Shown piece after piece: positions 16,365 to 24,540 of a DNA stretch of 64,000 nt. Positions within the stretch are counted from its first letter, which is position 1; each line of letters starts with the position of its first letter. A model generated the notes under the pieces. The model made no database searches, was not told the DNA's origin, and saw only the letters and a list, made by a program, of their open reading frames with translations. Made by a program: the position numbers and the translations under genes. The DNA comes from Lachnospiraceae bacterium MD308. Lineage in GTDB: Bacteria > Bacillota > Clostridia > Lachnospirales > Lachnospiraceae. The stretch is from NCBI GenBank assembly GCA_010206225.2, contig VIQU02000008.1, positions 1-64,000 of the forward strand. Direction: 5' to 3'.

Positions 16365-17780
16365 TTATACGGGATAGCTTCCATTCTCCGTATCTGCTAC
16401 GGTCTGGTCTATCTTTGTCTGCTGTGCTTCGCGGTATTTGAAGAAATCTGTCGCCACCTGCGGGAACAGCGCATAGGACAGTACGTCCTCGTCCTGCTGG
16501 CTCCACTGTGACATCTCGCCTCTTAAAGTATCAAGCTCGTCTGCAATAAGATCTGCCGGACGGCATGTGATAATCTCTGCATTCTCGCCGAGAACCTTCT
16601 TTCTTACCTCTTCGTTGAACGGTTTTACGGTAGAGCCGTATTTTCCGCTTAAGACATCCTTTGTCTCCTTGGTCGCCATCTTATAGCGCTCGCCCATAAG
16701 CACGTTAAATACTGCCTGCGTACCTACGATCTGTGAGGAAGGAGTTACAAGCGGCGGCTCGCCGAGATCCTGACGTACCTTCGGAACCTCCTCAAGAACA
16801 TCGTAATATTTATCTTCCGCATTCTGCTCCTTAAGCTGTGATGTCAGGTTGGAGAGCATACCGCCCGGCACCTGATAAAGCAGCGTCTTAATGTTAACGC
16901 CCATGTTCTTCGGATTCAATAGTCCGCTCTCTAACGCCTCGTCACGGATCGGACGGAAGTAATCTGCGATCTCAGCAAGGAGATTTTGGTCGAATCCCGT
17001 ATCATAAGGCGTTCCCTTGAATGTCTCAACCATAACCTCTGTCGCTGGCTGGCTTGTTCCAAGGGCAAACGGTGACATTGCCGTATCGATCACGTCAACG
17101 CCCGCCTCTACCGCTTTCAGATAAGTCATGGAAGCAACGCCGGACGTATAATGTGTGTGAAGCTGGATTGGAAGGCTTACAGCCTCTTTTAACGCACCAA
17201 TCAGCTCTGTAGCCTTATATGGCACTAAAAGTCCCGCCATATCCTTGATACAGATCGAATTCGCACCCATGTCTTCGATTCTCTTCGCAATATCTACCCA
17301 GTATTCCATCGTGTAGGCATCGCCAAGCGTATAGGAAAGGGCAACCTGCGCATCGGCCTTCTCCTTATTTGCCGCTGTAACTGCTGTCTGCAGATTACGA
17401 AGGTCATTCAGGCAATCAAAAATACGGATAATATCGATACCGTTTGCAACAGATTTCTGAACAAAATACTCTACTACGTCGTCTGCATAAGGACGGTACC
17501 CCAGAATATTCTGTCCGCGGAACAGCATCTGAAGCTTTGTGTTCTTGAATCCGTCACGGAACTTCCGAAGTCTCTCCCACGGATCTTCCTTCAGAAAACG
17601 AAGAGAGGCGTCAAAAGTAGCGCCGCCCCAGCATTCCACTGAATGATAGCCCACTTTATCCATCTTATCAACGATCGGAAGCATCTGCTCCGTCGTCATA
17701 CGCGTCGCAATGAGGGACTGATGCGCATCACGTAAGATCGTCTCTGTAATCTTAATTGGTTTTTTCTCTATTTCTGCCAT
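16365..17780 (-). CDS. oadA: Oxaloacetate decarboxylase alpha / pyruvate carboxylase-type carboxyltransferase
   Basis: A 471-residue biotin-dependent carboxyltransferase that moves carboxyl between a 2-oxo acid (oxaloacetate/pyruvate) and carrier-bound biotin. The TIM-barrel start ETILRDAHQSLIATRM, the metal and substrate segments WGGATFDASLRFL and LHTHYTSGVASMTYLKA, and the conserved DTAMSPFALGTSQP fit OadA and the transcarboxylase 5S subunit. There is no biotin domain at the C-terminus; the carrier is the separate protein at 19020. The start at 17780 follows GGAGG by seven bases. It is last of five genes in the operon, 30 bases after oadB. Confidence 0.93.
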   Translation of the reverse strand: MAEIEKKPIKITETILRDAHQSLIATRMTTEQMLPIVDKMDKVGYHSVECWGGATFDASLRFLKEDPWERLRKFRDGFKNTKLQMLFRGQNILGYRPYADDVVEYFVQKSVANGIDIIRIFDCLNDLRNLQTAVTAANKEKADAQVALSYTLGDAYTMEYWVDIAKRIEDMGANSICIKDMAGLLVPYKATELIGALKEAVSLPIQLHTHYTSGVASMTYLKAVEAGVDVIDTAMSPFALGTSQPATEVMVETFKGTPYDTGFDQNLLAEIADYFRPIRDEALESGLLNPKNMGVNIKTLLYQVPGGMLSNLTSQLKEQNAEDKYYDVLEEVPKVRQDLGEPPLVTPSSQIVGTQAVFNVLMGERYKMATKETKDVLSGKYGSTVKPFNEEVRKKVLGENAEIITCRPADLIADELDTLRGEMSQWSQQDEDVLSYALFPQVATDFFKYREAQQTKIDQTVADTENGSYPV

Positions 17781-17810
17781 TTCATATCCTCCAAAAATAT
17801 TATTCAAGGT

Positions 17811-18962
17811 TTATATAACGCCAAAGATCGCCATAAATGTACCGGCCGCTACCGCCGTACCGATCACTCCCGCAACGTTCGGTCCCATCGCATGCATCAG
17901 AAGGAAATTGGTCGGATCCGCCTCCGCCCCTACCTTCTGGGATACTCTGGCTGCCATCGGAACCGCAGATACTCCGGCAGACCCGATCAGCGGATTTACC
18001 TTTCCATGGGTTGCAATACACATCAGTTTTCCGAACAGCACGCCGGCCGCCGTACCGACTGAGAACGCCACAAGACCGAGGATTACGATCTTGATCGTAT
18101 CCCAGTTAAGGAAAGCCTCCGCGCTCGTCGTTGCGCCTACCGATGTTCCGAGCAGGATGACTACAATATACATCAGCGCATTGGACGCTGTCTCTGTAAG
18201 CTGTCTTACAACGCCGCACTCACGGAACAGATTACCAAGCATCAGCATACCTACAAGCGGCGCTGTCGTCGGAAGGATCATACATACGACGATCGTAACG
18301 ATGATTGGGAAAAGGATCCTCTCAAGCTTGGATACCGGACGAAGCTGCTCCATCTTGATCTTACGCTCTTTTTCTGTCGTCAAAAGCTTCATGATCGGCG
18401 GCTGAATAACCGGAACAAGCGCCATATAGGAATATGCCGCAACCGCGATCGGCCCCATGATCGCCGTCTGCTGCAGCTTTCCTGCAAGGAAGATGGACGT
18501 CGGCCCGTCCGCTCCTCCGATAATGGAAACCGCCGCTGCCGCTTTATCTGAAAATCCCATTGCCATTGCTCCCAGATAAGCCGTAAAAATACCAAATTGT
18601 GCTGCCGCGCCTAAGAGGAAACTCTTGGGATTGGCAATCAAAGGTCCGAAATCAGTCATTGCGCCGACGCCCATGAAAATAAGCGACGGAAGGATTGCCC
18701 ACTCGTCCAGAATATAGAAGTAGTACAAAAGTCCTCCTACTCCATTCGCTGATTCATCTGCATGCAGCATAATATCAGGATAAATATTAACCAGCAGCAT
18801 ACCAAAGGCAATCGGAACGAGAAGCAATGGCTCGAACCCATGTCGAATTGCTAAATATAGGAAAAAACATGCAACAGCTATCATGATCAGGTTTCCGCCC
18901 GTAAGGTTTAAGAACGCTGTCTGTTGTATGAGGTTTCCTAATGTATTTGTAATATATTCCAT
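17811..18962 (-). CDS. oadB: Na+-transporting decarboxylase beta subunit
   Basis: A 383-residue polytopic protein with about nine to eleven membrane helices. It is the membrane engine that decarboxylates carboxybiotin and exports Na+. The signature SIIGGADGPTSIFLAGKL contains the conserved Asp of the ion path. The segment LLLGTSVGATTSAEAFL and the end part LMHAMGPNVAGVIGTAVAAG also match the family. It could serve an oxaloacetate, methylmalonyl-CoA or glutaconyl-CoA decarboxylase; the beta subunit alone does not say which. It sits between the biotin carrier and oadA. Confidence 0.95.
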   Translation of the reverse strand: MEYITNTLGNLIQQTAFLNLTGGNLIMIAVACFFLYLAIRHGFEPLLLVPIAFGMLLVNIYPDIMLHADESANGVGGLLYYFYILDEWAILPSLIFMGVGAMTDFGPLIANPKSFLLGAAAQFGIFTAYLGAMAMGFSDKAAAAVSIIGGADGPTSIFLAGKLQQTAIMGPIAVAAYSYMALVPVIQPPIMKLLTTEKERKIKMEQLRPVSKLERILFPIIVTIVVCMILPTTAPLVGMLMLGNLFRECGVVRQLTETASNALMYIVVILLGTSVGATTSAEAFLNWDTIKIVILGLVAFSVGTAAGVLFGKLMCIATHGKVNPLIGSAGVSAVPMAARVSQKVGAEADPTNFLLMHAMGPNVAGVIGTAVAAGTFMAIFGVI

Positions 18963-19019
18963 TTTTTAACCTCCAGTCGTGTTCATTTCAAAAGACTTAT
19001 TCTTCTGATATGTCTCACT

Positions 19020-19379
19020 TTAGTTTAATGTAGCCAGTACCGCGCCAGCCTCAACTGCATCGCCTACTGCCGCGTCAATACTCGCAACTGTTCCGTCTTC
19101 TGGAGCTACAACCGGAATCTCCATCTTCATTGCTTCAATAATTACAACCGGATCGCCTTTCTTCACGCTCTGTCCTACATTTGCCTCGATCTTAAATACC
19201 TTTCCTGCCGCGCCTGCCTTCACTTCTACAGAGCCTGCGCCAGCCGAAGCTTTCGGTGCCGCCTTTGGCGCCGCTTTTGGCGCTGCCGCCGGGACTGCCG
19301 CCGGTGCCGCGCCTGCGCCTTTTTCTTCCACTGTAACATCATATACATTACCGTTTACTGTGATCGTATAATTTTTCAT
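19020..19379 (-). CDS. Biotin carboxyl carrier protein
   Basis: A 119-residue carrier. A short N-terminal strand domain (YTITVNGNVYDVTVEEK) is followed by an Ala/Pro/Lys-rich hinge (about residues 25-47) and a biotinyl domain with the biotinylation motif EAMKMEIPV, whose Lys carries biotin. The hinge would let biotin swing between the carboxyltransferases at 16365 and 20205 and the pump subunit at 17811. Length and layout match the 1.3S transcarboxylase carrier and the gamma/delta carriers of Na+-pumping decarboxylases. It is 19 bases after the gamma-type subunit gene. Confidence 0.95.
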   Translation of the reverse strand: MKNYTITVNGNVYDVTVEEKGAGAAPAAVPAAAPKAAPKAAPKASAGAGSVEVKAGAAGKVFKIEANVGQSVKKGDPVVIIEAMKMEIPVVAPEDGTVASIDAAVGDAVEAGAVLATLN

Positions 19380-19398
19380 CTTGATATCCTCCTAGATT

Positions 19399-20190
19399 TT
19401 ACTTTGAATTCCATTTATTCGATGGACGGCGTCTGATACTTCTTACAAAAAATCCATCTGTGCTGATTTGTGCTCCTGCCTGAGCCTCTGTAGCCGCGAT
19501 TGCCGCAGATATGACCGCGATCAGCTCCGCATCATCAAACTCGGCTTCAACAGCAGGCACAGACGATGCTTTTGGCGCTGCCGTTTCTTTTACTTCCTGT
19601 GCCTCCTGCGGCTTCTTTGTGAATGCCGCCTGAATTGCCGGAATGAATTTAAACAGAGAAATAATAAATGCAATCAGTATCAAAACACAAAATACTGTTC
19701 CCATTCCAAGCACTGTGTTAAGACCTGCCTTCTTTAAAATCTCGCCCGTCTCCATATTAGCGCTGAAATCCATGCTCTCAAGCTTCGACTCACTGTCAAA
19801 CATAAAAGAAATCACTGCATCGCGTTTCTCAAATTTCGCATCGGTGCTGACTTCAATTTTTCCATTCGTCTCCTTGAAGCGGTAGTCGCCATGCTCCACA
19901 TAGCTTCCGCACTCTGTGATTCCTGCCTTCCAACTGTCAAGAACACCTAAGAAACTCTCTGCCTCAAAAGGAAGTCCTGCCTCTGTAAGCTGCAGGTTAA
20001 TGGCGAATTCTGACAGCTCGCTCCACTCTCCGAGCGCTGCCTCATCAGCCTCCGCACAATAGCCAATGAGGAAATCCGCTACCTGCGTAAGCGATTCCTC
20101 ATCATACTGTGCGCTTTCCTTGTTCCCGCAGGCAGAAAAGCAAAGCACAGCAGCGATCATGCATAATAATAAGCTAATTTTCTTCTTCAA
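19399..20190 (-). CDS. OadG-type gamma subunit with lipoprotein-like N-terminal domain
   Basis: A 263-residue protein. It begins with a lipoprotein signal (LLLCMIAAVLCFSACGNK, lipobox Cys near residue 21). An extracytoplasmic domain of about 130 residues comes next, then one membrane helix (TVFCVLILIAFIISLFKF) and a cytoplasmic part. That part ends with the OadG-like segment AELIAVISAAIAA and a basic tail RSIRRRPSNKWN. Ordinary OadG proteins are about 80-120 residues with one helix, so the N-terminal ectodomain is an addition. In the family the gamma subunit anchors the carboxyltransferase to the beta subunit. The gene lies 14 bases after the carboxyltransferase at 20205. Confidence 0.85.
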   Translation of the reverse strand: MKKKISLLLCMIAAVLCFSACGNKESAQYDEESLTQVADFLIGYCAEADEAALGEWSELSEFAINLQLTEAGLPFEAESFLGVLDSWKAGITECGSYVEHGDYRFKETNGKIEVSTDAKFEKRDAVISFMFDSESKLESMDFSANMETGEILKKAGLNTVLGMGTVFCVLILIAFIISLFKFIPAIQAAFTKKPQEAQEVKETAAPKASSVPAVEAEFDDAELIAVISAAIAATEAQAGAQISTDGFFVRSIRRRPSNKWNSK

Positions 20191-20204
20191 TTTGCCTCAC
20201 CTCT

Positions 20205-21644
20205 CTAAACCGCACCATGCTTTTTCATCGGACGGTCCTCTCTTTTTGTGAATAACATCTCAAAAGCGCCGATCACATATTTTCTCGTATCGGCCGGATC
20301 GATGATTGTATCAACATATCCTCTTCTCGCCGCTGATAATGGGCTTGTCTGAAGCTCTCTGTATTCAGCCGCTTTCTCTTTTAATATCTCTGCGTCAGAG
20401 CCTGCATACATGATCTTTGCCGCCAGACCCGCATCCATCATGCCAATCTCTGCCGACGGCCATGCATATACCATATCCGCACCCACTGCTTTGCTGTTCA
20501 TCACTGCATAAGCGCTTCCAAACGCCTTGCCCACAACAACATTCACCTTCGGAACCGTCGCGTTGGCAAATGCAAAGGTAAGCTTCGCCGCCGCCTTCGC
20601 AAGATGAGCCTCATCATATACGGTGGCTGCAAATCCAGAAACATTCGTAATCGAAAGAACCGGAATGTTGAACGCATCACAGAACTCAATGAACTCTGCT
20701 GCTTTCATGGCGCCGTCCGCTGACAGCGAGCCGTCAAACTCTGCCACTGTCTCGGATTCTTCATTATATACCTTTGAGCGATTCGCAACAGCGCCTACCG
20801 TCATGCCATTCAGACGGATAAATCCTGTTACCATATCTTTTGCAAAATCCTTCTTCGTCTCGAAAAACGCAGATCCGTCTGAAATATCAGAAAGAATGAT
20901 CGCCGCGTCATCCGCCGCATTCTCAATATCCGCACAGACTCTGTTCAGATCATCTGTACACTCACTGTAGGAGCTGTCCTCCTCGTTGTTAGACGGAAGC
21001 ATGCAGATAAGGGTACGGATATTAGCAAGAATTTCTTCTTCTGTACCGATTCCGTCTACAAGACCAGCCTTCTCGCTCTGATATTCTGCCGATGAAGTAT
21101 TACATTTGGAGATATTGTTGTCTGCGATCGCATTCGGAGAATTTACAAATAATCTTGCCTTTGAACTTTCCATAAACGTAAAATCTGTAAGTGCCGGAAC
21201 AAGGGAAAGCCCGCCGCCGCATGTCCCAAAAATTGCGGAAATCTGCGGCACTACGCCGGAAGCCATAGACTGCTTCAGATACAGTGTTCCAAAGGCGTTC
21301 AACGCATCCGCCGCTTCCTGAAGCCTAAGCCCCGCGCAATCGATCAGACCGATCACCGGTGCTCCCATCTTCATTGCCATATCATAAATATTCACAATCT
21401 TCTTCGCATGCATCTCGCCCATCGCTCCGTTCAGGACGGAAGCATCCTGGCTGTAAACATACACTAAATTCCCGTCGATCACACCGTAGCCGGTAATGAC
21501 ACCGTCTGCCGGGGTCTCTTTTTCCCGCATGTTAAAATCAGTTGCTCTGGCTGTAACAGCCCCGCCGATTTCAACAAAGCTTCCTGCATCGAGCAAATTC
21601 GTAATTCTTCTGCCCGCTGCATTTTCTGTTGCTATGTTGCCCAT
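20205..21644 (-). CDS. Acyl-CoA carboxyltransferase, methylmalonyl-CoA decarboxylase alpha-like
   Basis: A 479-residue carboxyltransferase with two crotonase-like halves. The N-half shows TPADGVITGYGVIDGNLVYV, the oxyanion region IDCAGLRLQEA and FGTCGGGLSLVPALTDF. The C-half has SITNVSGFAATV, VVVGKAFGSAYAVMNSKAVG and YAWPSAEIGMMDA. It transfers carboxyl between an acyl-CoA and biotin, as in MmdA or the 12S transcarboxylase subunit. It is somewhat shorter than typical MmdA (about 510). It is first gene of the operon: promoter at 21728-21756, GGAGGG seven bases before the ATG. The exact acyl-CoA is not readable from the sequence. Confidence 0.9.
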   Translation of the reverse strand: MGNIATENAAGRRITNLLDAGSFVEIGGAVTARATDFNMREKETPADGVITGYGVIDGNLVYVYSQDASVLNGAMGEMHAKKIVNIYDMAMKMGAPVIGLIDCAGLRLQEAADALNAFGTLYLKQSMASGVVPQISAIFGTCGGGLSLVPALTDFTFMESSKARLFVNSPNAIADNNISKCNTSSAEYQSEKAGLVDGIGTEEEILANIRTLICMLPSNNEEDSSYSECTDDLNRVCADIENAADDAAIILSDISDGSAFFETKKDFAKDMVTGFIRLNGMTVGAVANRSKVYNEESETVAEFDGSLSADGAMKAAEFIEFCDAFNIPVLSITNVSGFAATVYDEAHLAKAAAKLTFAFANATVPKVNVVVGKAFGSAYAVMNSKAVGADMVYAWPSAEIGMMDAGLAAKIMYAGSDAEILKEKAAEYRELQTSPLSAARRGYVDTIIDPADTRKYVIGAFEMLFTKREDRPMKKHGAV

Positions 21645-21673
21645 AGTCTAGCCCTCCATTTTCCTTACATATT

Positions 21674-21756
21674 AAAATTGGTCGTTATGAAACATGTAAA
21701 AGCATGACCAAATTTTTGCCAATTTATATTATATCCCCTTTTTTAAAGGTCTGCAA
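21674..21756 (-). promoter_or_regulatory. Promoter of the decarboxylase operon with a candidate operator
   Basis: On the minus strand TTGCAG (21756-21751), a 17-base spacer and TATAAT (21733-21728) form a near-ideal sigma-A promoter. Just downstream of the expected start point lies an inverted repeat, TTGGTC at 21678-21683 and GACCAA at 21706-21711, extended by flanking A/T. It could be a repressor site or a 5' leader stem. Confidence 0.75.
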
Positions 21757-21846
21757 CTACTTTTCCATTTATTGTCTCATATTTCACAAAATGAAGTTAC
21801 AGTTCCCTCCGCCTTTGCGAATGGCATGAGAGTGAACGAATAACAA

Positions 21847-21891
21847 AATAAAAACCTGCGGGGTAACAAATGCATGCCGAACCCCCGCAGG
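21847..21891 (-). terminator. Terminator of the YcxB-like gene
   Basis: Arms CCTGCGGGG and CCCCGCAGG are perfectly complementary with a loop of about 18 bases. On the minus strand TTTTTATTTTG follows. It lies about 25 bases past the stop at 21917. Confidence 0.88.
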
Positions 21892-21916
21892 CCAATTTTG
21901 TATTACAGCAGCCGTT

Positions 21917-22516
21917 TTACCGTAATTTTTTTATTTTATTTTTTACATTCGGACATCTTTCCAGCAGAAAATTTTTAAACTCTTCCATATCCGCATCTAC
22001 AAGAGCTTCTTTCGGAAAACCGATGACAGCTCTTATATTTTTATCCGTTTTGATCACAATCCCGAAGGCGCGCTCCGACTCCAGCAATTTTATGGCACGT
22101 CCATAATCGAATGCACGTGTCTTGATCTTCGTCACGCTCTCAAAACGATCCTCATAAAAATCTATCTGCGAAGTAATGTTTTTTCCGTTTTTCTCTCTCC
22201 GGAATTTGTACATCTCTTCCGCATCCCCGACAGCCGTCGCCCGGACCGCTTTTCTCCAGACTGTTTTATTTATAATCATAGCCGCAGCGGCAAGCGCCGC
22301 CCATGCAGCCAGAAATTTCACAAAAAATAACAAAAGCCCCGGCAGCGTACCCCCGCCCGGATCTCCGTAAATAAACATAAACACAAGCACAAATACTCCC
22401 AGCGCCGCCGCGACAAACCGCATCGTGATCTCACTGTTATCTACATCAAACAATTCGCAGACCGGTTCCAGCGTCTCTGCTGTCTCTTCATATTTTACCC
22501 GGTAACTATATGCCAT
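21917..22516 (-). CDS. YcxB-like membrane protein
   Basis: A 199-residue protein. A soluble N-terminal strand region of about 30 residues leads to two adjacent membrane helices (FVAAALGVFVLVFMFIYG and a second around residues 62-85). A cytoplasmic C-terminal domain follows with TSQIDFYEDRFESVTKIKTR and FGIVIKTDKNIRAVIGFPKE. This two-helix plus PH-like domain layout matches the YcxB family, whose function is unknown. It is probably monocistronic, ended by the strong hairpin just downstream. A related layout is seen at 32410. Confidence 0.8.
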   Translation of the reverse strand: MAYSYRVKYEETAETLEPVCELFDVDNSEITMRFVAAALGVFVLVFMFIYGDPGGGTLPGLLLFFVKFLAAWAALAAAAMIINKTVWRKAVRATAVGDAEEMYKFRREKNGKNITSQIDFYEDRFESVTKIKTRAFDYGRAIKLLESERAFGIVIKTDKNIRAVIGFPKEALVDADMEEFKNFLLERCPNVKNKIKKLR

Positions 22517-22642
22517 AATTCCATCCTTTCTGTCTGTAATTTTACAGTTCAGAAATATTCCTTCCTGCCAAAAATAAGGGTACCGCCTGACAGCCAGTCA
22601 CCGGCCATCCCACGATACCCCCAGCTTATGTAAGAATAAAGA

Positions 22643-23992
22643 CTATTCTCCTTCTACCATCCTGTCAACCTTGCCGGAAAATGCGAACATGATCACACCA
22701 CAAGCAATGATCACAATTGCAACCATACCGTAACCCTTGATGAAATCCATCTTGGACAGTACTTTATAAAGCTCTGCACTTCCCTTTGAAGCAAAGAAGA
22801 TTGCCAATGGCCAGATACCAAGCAGTGTTCCGAGCAGTTTCTTCGGAGCATATTTGCTGATGAAAGAGTTTCCAAGAGGTGAGAAGATAACCTCGCCCAC
22901 TGTCATAGAAACCGCTGCCAGCACGATAATCCAGATACCTACCGGCTCCTTTGTTCCTGAACCTGCAAGGACAGCAGCTAATACCATCGTTGCCGGCGTA
23001 AGACCAAGGATAATAATTCCGAGCGCCGTCTTCTTAAACATACCGATGTCTCCCTGCGGTCTCTGTCTCATCTTTGCCCAGATTCCTGCAAATACCGGAC
23101 ACAGGATGATACAAAGCAGACCGTTCATGGAGTCAAACCATGCAGTCGGCATCGTAAAGGAACCGATGTTCCAGTTTGCCCAGCCAAGACCTGCCTCGCT
23201 TGTCGGACCGAACTCGAAGTATACCGGATTGTATACCATATACCAGATTGTCCAGAAAATACCGGAGAAGATCGTTACGATGATGATAGAAATCACGCGG
23301 TTCTTCTCAAGCTTCGTAAGCGGAGTCGTATCCTTCTCTTCCTTATTAACATCCTCTACACGATTATCAACAAGGAACGGCTTCTTTCCGGCATCGCCGA
23401 AGAACTTCATACCGAACAGCCACCATAAGCAGTCAACGAACAGAGCGATTCCACAGACAAGGAACAGCATACGGTATCCAGCAGCCTTTGCAAGCAGTGA
23501 CAGGAATGTCGTTCCGCAGAAAGAACCGATGTTTACAAATGAGTACTGAAGACTGAACACGGTATCCAGCTCATCCGCATCAGCGAGCGGGAACAGACGT
23601 CCGTTGATACCAGATACGTTTCCTTTAAAGAAGCCAGTACCAACCGCAACAAGAATAACCATTGCCCAGAGCATTCCGATTCCGTTTGCTTTCCACGCGC
23701 ACAGATAACCAAGTCCCATCAGGATTTCTCCAATCGGAACAAGAAGACGCGGGCTGATCCAGCGGTCAGCAATATACCCTCCGATAATAGGAGTAATATA
23801 AGTAAGAGCTACGAGGTTCGCCGACATTGTCGCTCCTACTGTCTTATCAAGACCAAGACCGCCATTTACTGCCTTTGCAGCAATGAAGATTGTGAGTCCC
23901 CATTTCGCCGCGTAGTATGCAAGACGCTCGAACGTAAATGACAAGCTACATACATAAAAGCCAAATGGAAATCCCTTTTTTGTGTTTCCCAT
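22643..23992 (-). CDS. POT family proton-dependent oligopeptide transporter
   Basis: A 449-residue major-facilitator protein with about 12 helices. The POT marks are visible: FTFERLAYYAAKWGLTIF (the E-x-x-E-like first-helix region, partly divergent), the ITPIIGGYIADRWISPRLLV loop and the second signature region FSLQYSFVNIGSFCG. Members import di- and tripeptides with protons. The first-helix ExxER proton motif is reduced to ER here, so coupling may differ. It is transcribed alone from the promoter at 24066-24094, and the leader carries an 11-base inverted repeat. A peptide role fits a proteolytic gut anaerobe and the aminopeptidase P nearby. Confidence 0.88.
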   Translation of the reverse strand: MGNTKKGFPFGFYVCSLSFTFERLAYYAAKWGLTIFIAAKAVNGGLGLDKTVGATMSANLVALTYITPIIGGYIADRWISPRLLVPIGEILMGLGYLCAWKANGIGMLWAMVILVAVGTGFFKGNVSGINGRLFPLADADELDTVFSLQYSFVNIGSFCGTTFLSLLAKAAGYRMLFLVCGIALFVDCLWWLFGMKFFGDAGKKPFLVDNRVEDVNKEEKDTTPLTKLEKNRVISIIIVTIFSGIFWTIWYMVYNPVYFEFGPTSEAGLGWANWNIGSFTMPTAWFDSMNGLLCIILCPVFAGIWAKMRQRPQGDIGMFKKTALGIIILGLTPATMVLAAVLAGSGTKEPVGIWIIVLAAVSMTVGEVIFSPLGNSFISKYAPKKLLGTLLGIWPLAIFFASKGSAELYKVLSKMDFIKGYGMVAIVIIACGVIMFAFSGKVDRMVEGE

Positions 23993-24020
23993 GAGTTTTA
24001 CCCTCCAAACTATAAATTTT

Positions 24021-24094
24021 GCTTTTATTTGGTAAATTTAACAAATAAAAGCTTTTGACACTATGATGTTATCACAATACTTCCAAAAAGACAA
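24021..24094 (-). promoter_or_regulatory. Promoter and leader inverted repeat of the peptide transporter gene
   Basis: TTGTCT (24094-24089), a 17-base spacer and TAACAT (24071-24066) form a promoter on the minus strand. Downstream of the expected start point a perfect 11-base inverted repeat, GCTTTTATTTG (24021-24031) and CAAATAAAAGC (24042-24052), has a 10-base loop. It may be an operator or a leader hairpin. Confidence 0.65.
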
Positions 24095-24183
24095 CAAAAA
24101 CTTTTAAGGAAAACTTAAGTTTTCACATTATTAAATTTATTTTAGGAATCTATAATTTCCGGTTCTTCAAAGTATCCGCAGGC

Positions 24184-24540
24184 CTAAAGCTCTGCCATGC
24201 GCCCCAGTATTCTCTGGTAGAACTCCTCCTGATCTCCGTTTTTTTCCAGAACGTCCAGAATATTTCCGTCCTTAAGAAACAGAATCCGGCTGCAGTTGCT
24301 CGCAATCTGCGGGTCATGCGTAACCATGACGATCGTCTTTTTATACTCGTTATAGATTCTGTTTAGCGCCTCTATCACAATCTTTCCCGATTTCGAATCC
24401 AGATTCCCGGTAGGCTCGTCCGCCAGAATCAATTCCGGCTGGTTGATCAGCGCCCGGCAGATGGCCACTCTCTGGCGCTCTCCTCCGGACAGTTCATACG
24501 GATATTTCTTGATCAAATGCGTAATCTGAAAATGCCCGCC
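24184..24540 (-). pseudogene. ABC transporter ATPase remnant (N-terminal half missing)
   Basis: The frame ending at 24184 holds only the C-terminal half of a LolD/MacB-type ATPase: signature LSGGERQRVAICRAL, Walker B LILADEPTGNLDS and H-loop VMVTHD. Walker A and the Q-loop are absent. The homologous part begins around ITHLIKKYPYE. Upstream of it the frame runs into the last codons of the permease remnant, read in another phase. About 120-130 residues are missing. Without Walker A it cannot bind ATP normally, so this is very likely a pseudogene left by a deletion that joined permease and ATPase genes. Confidence 0.85.
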
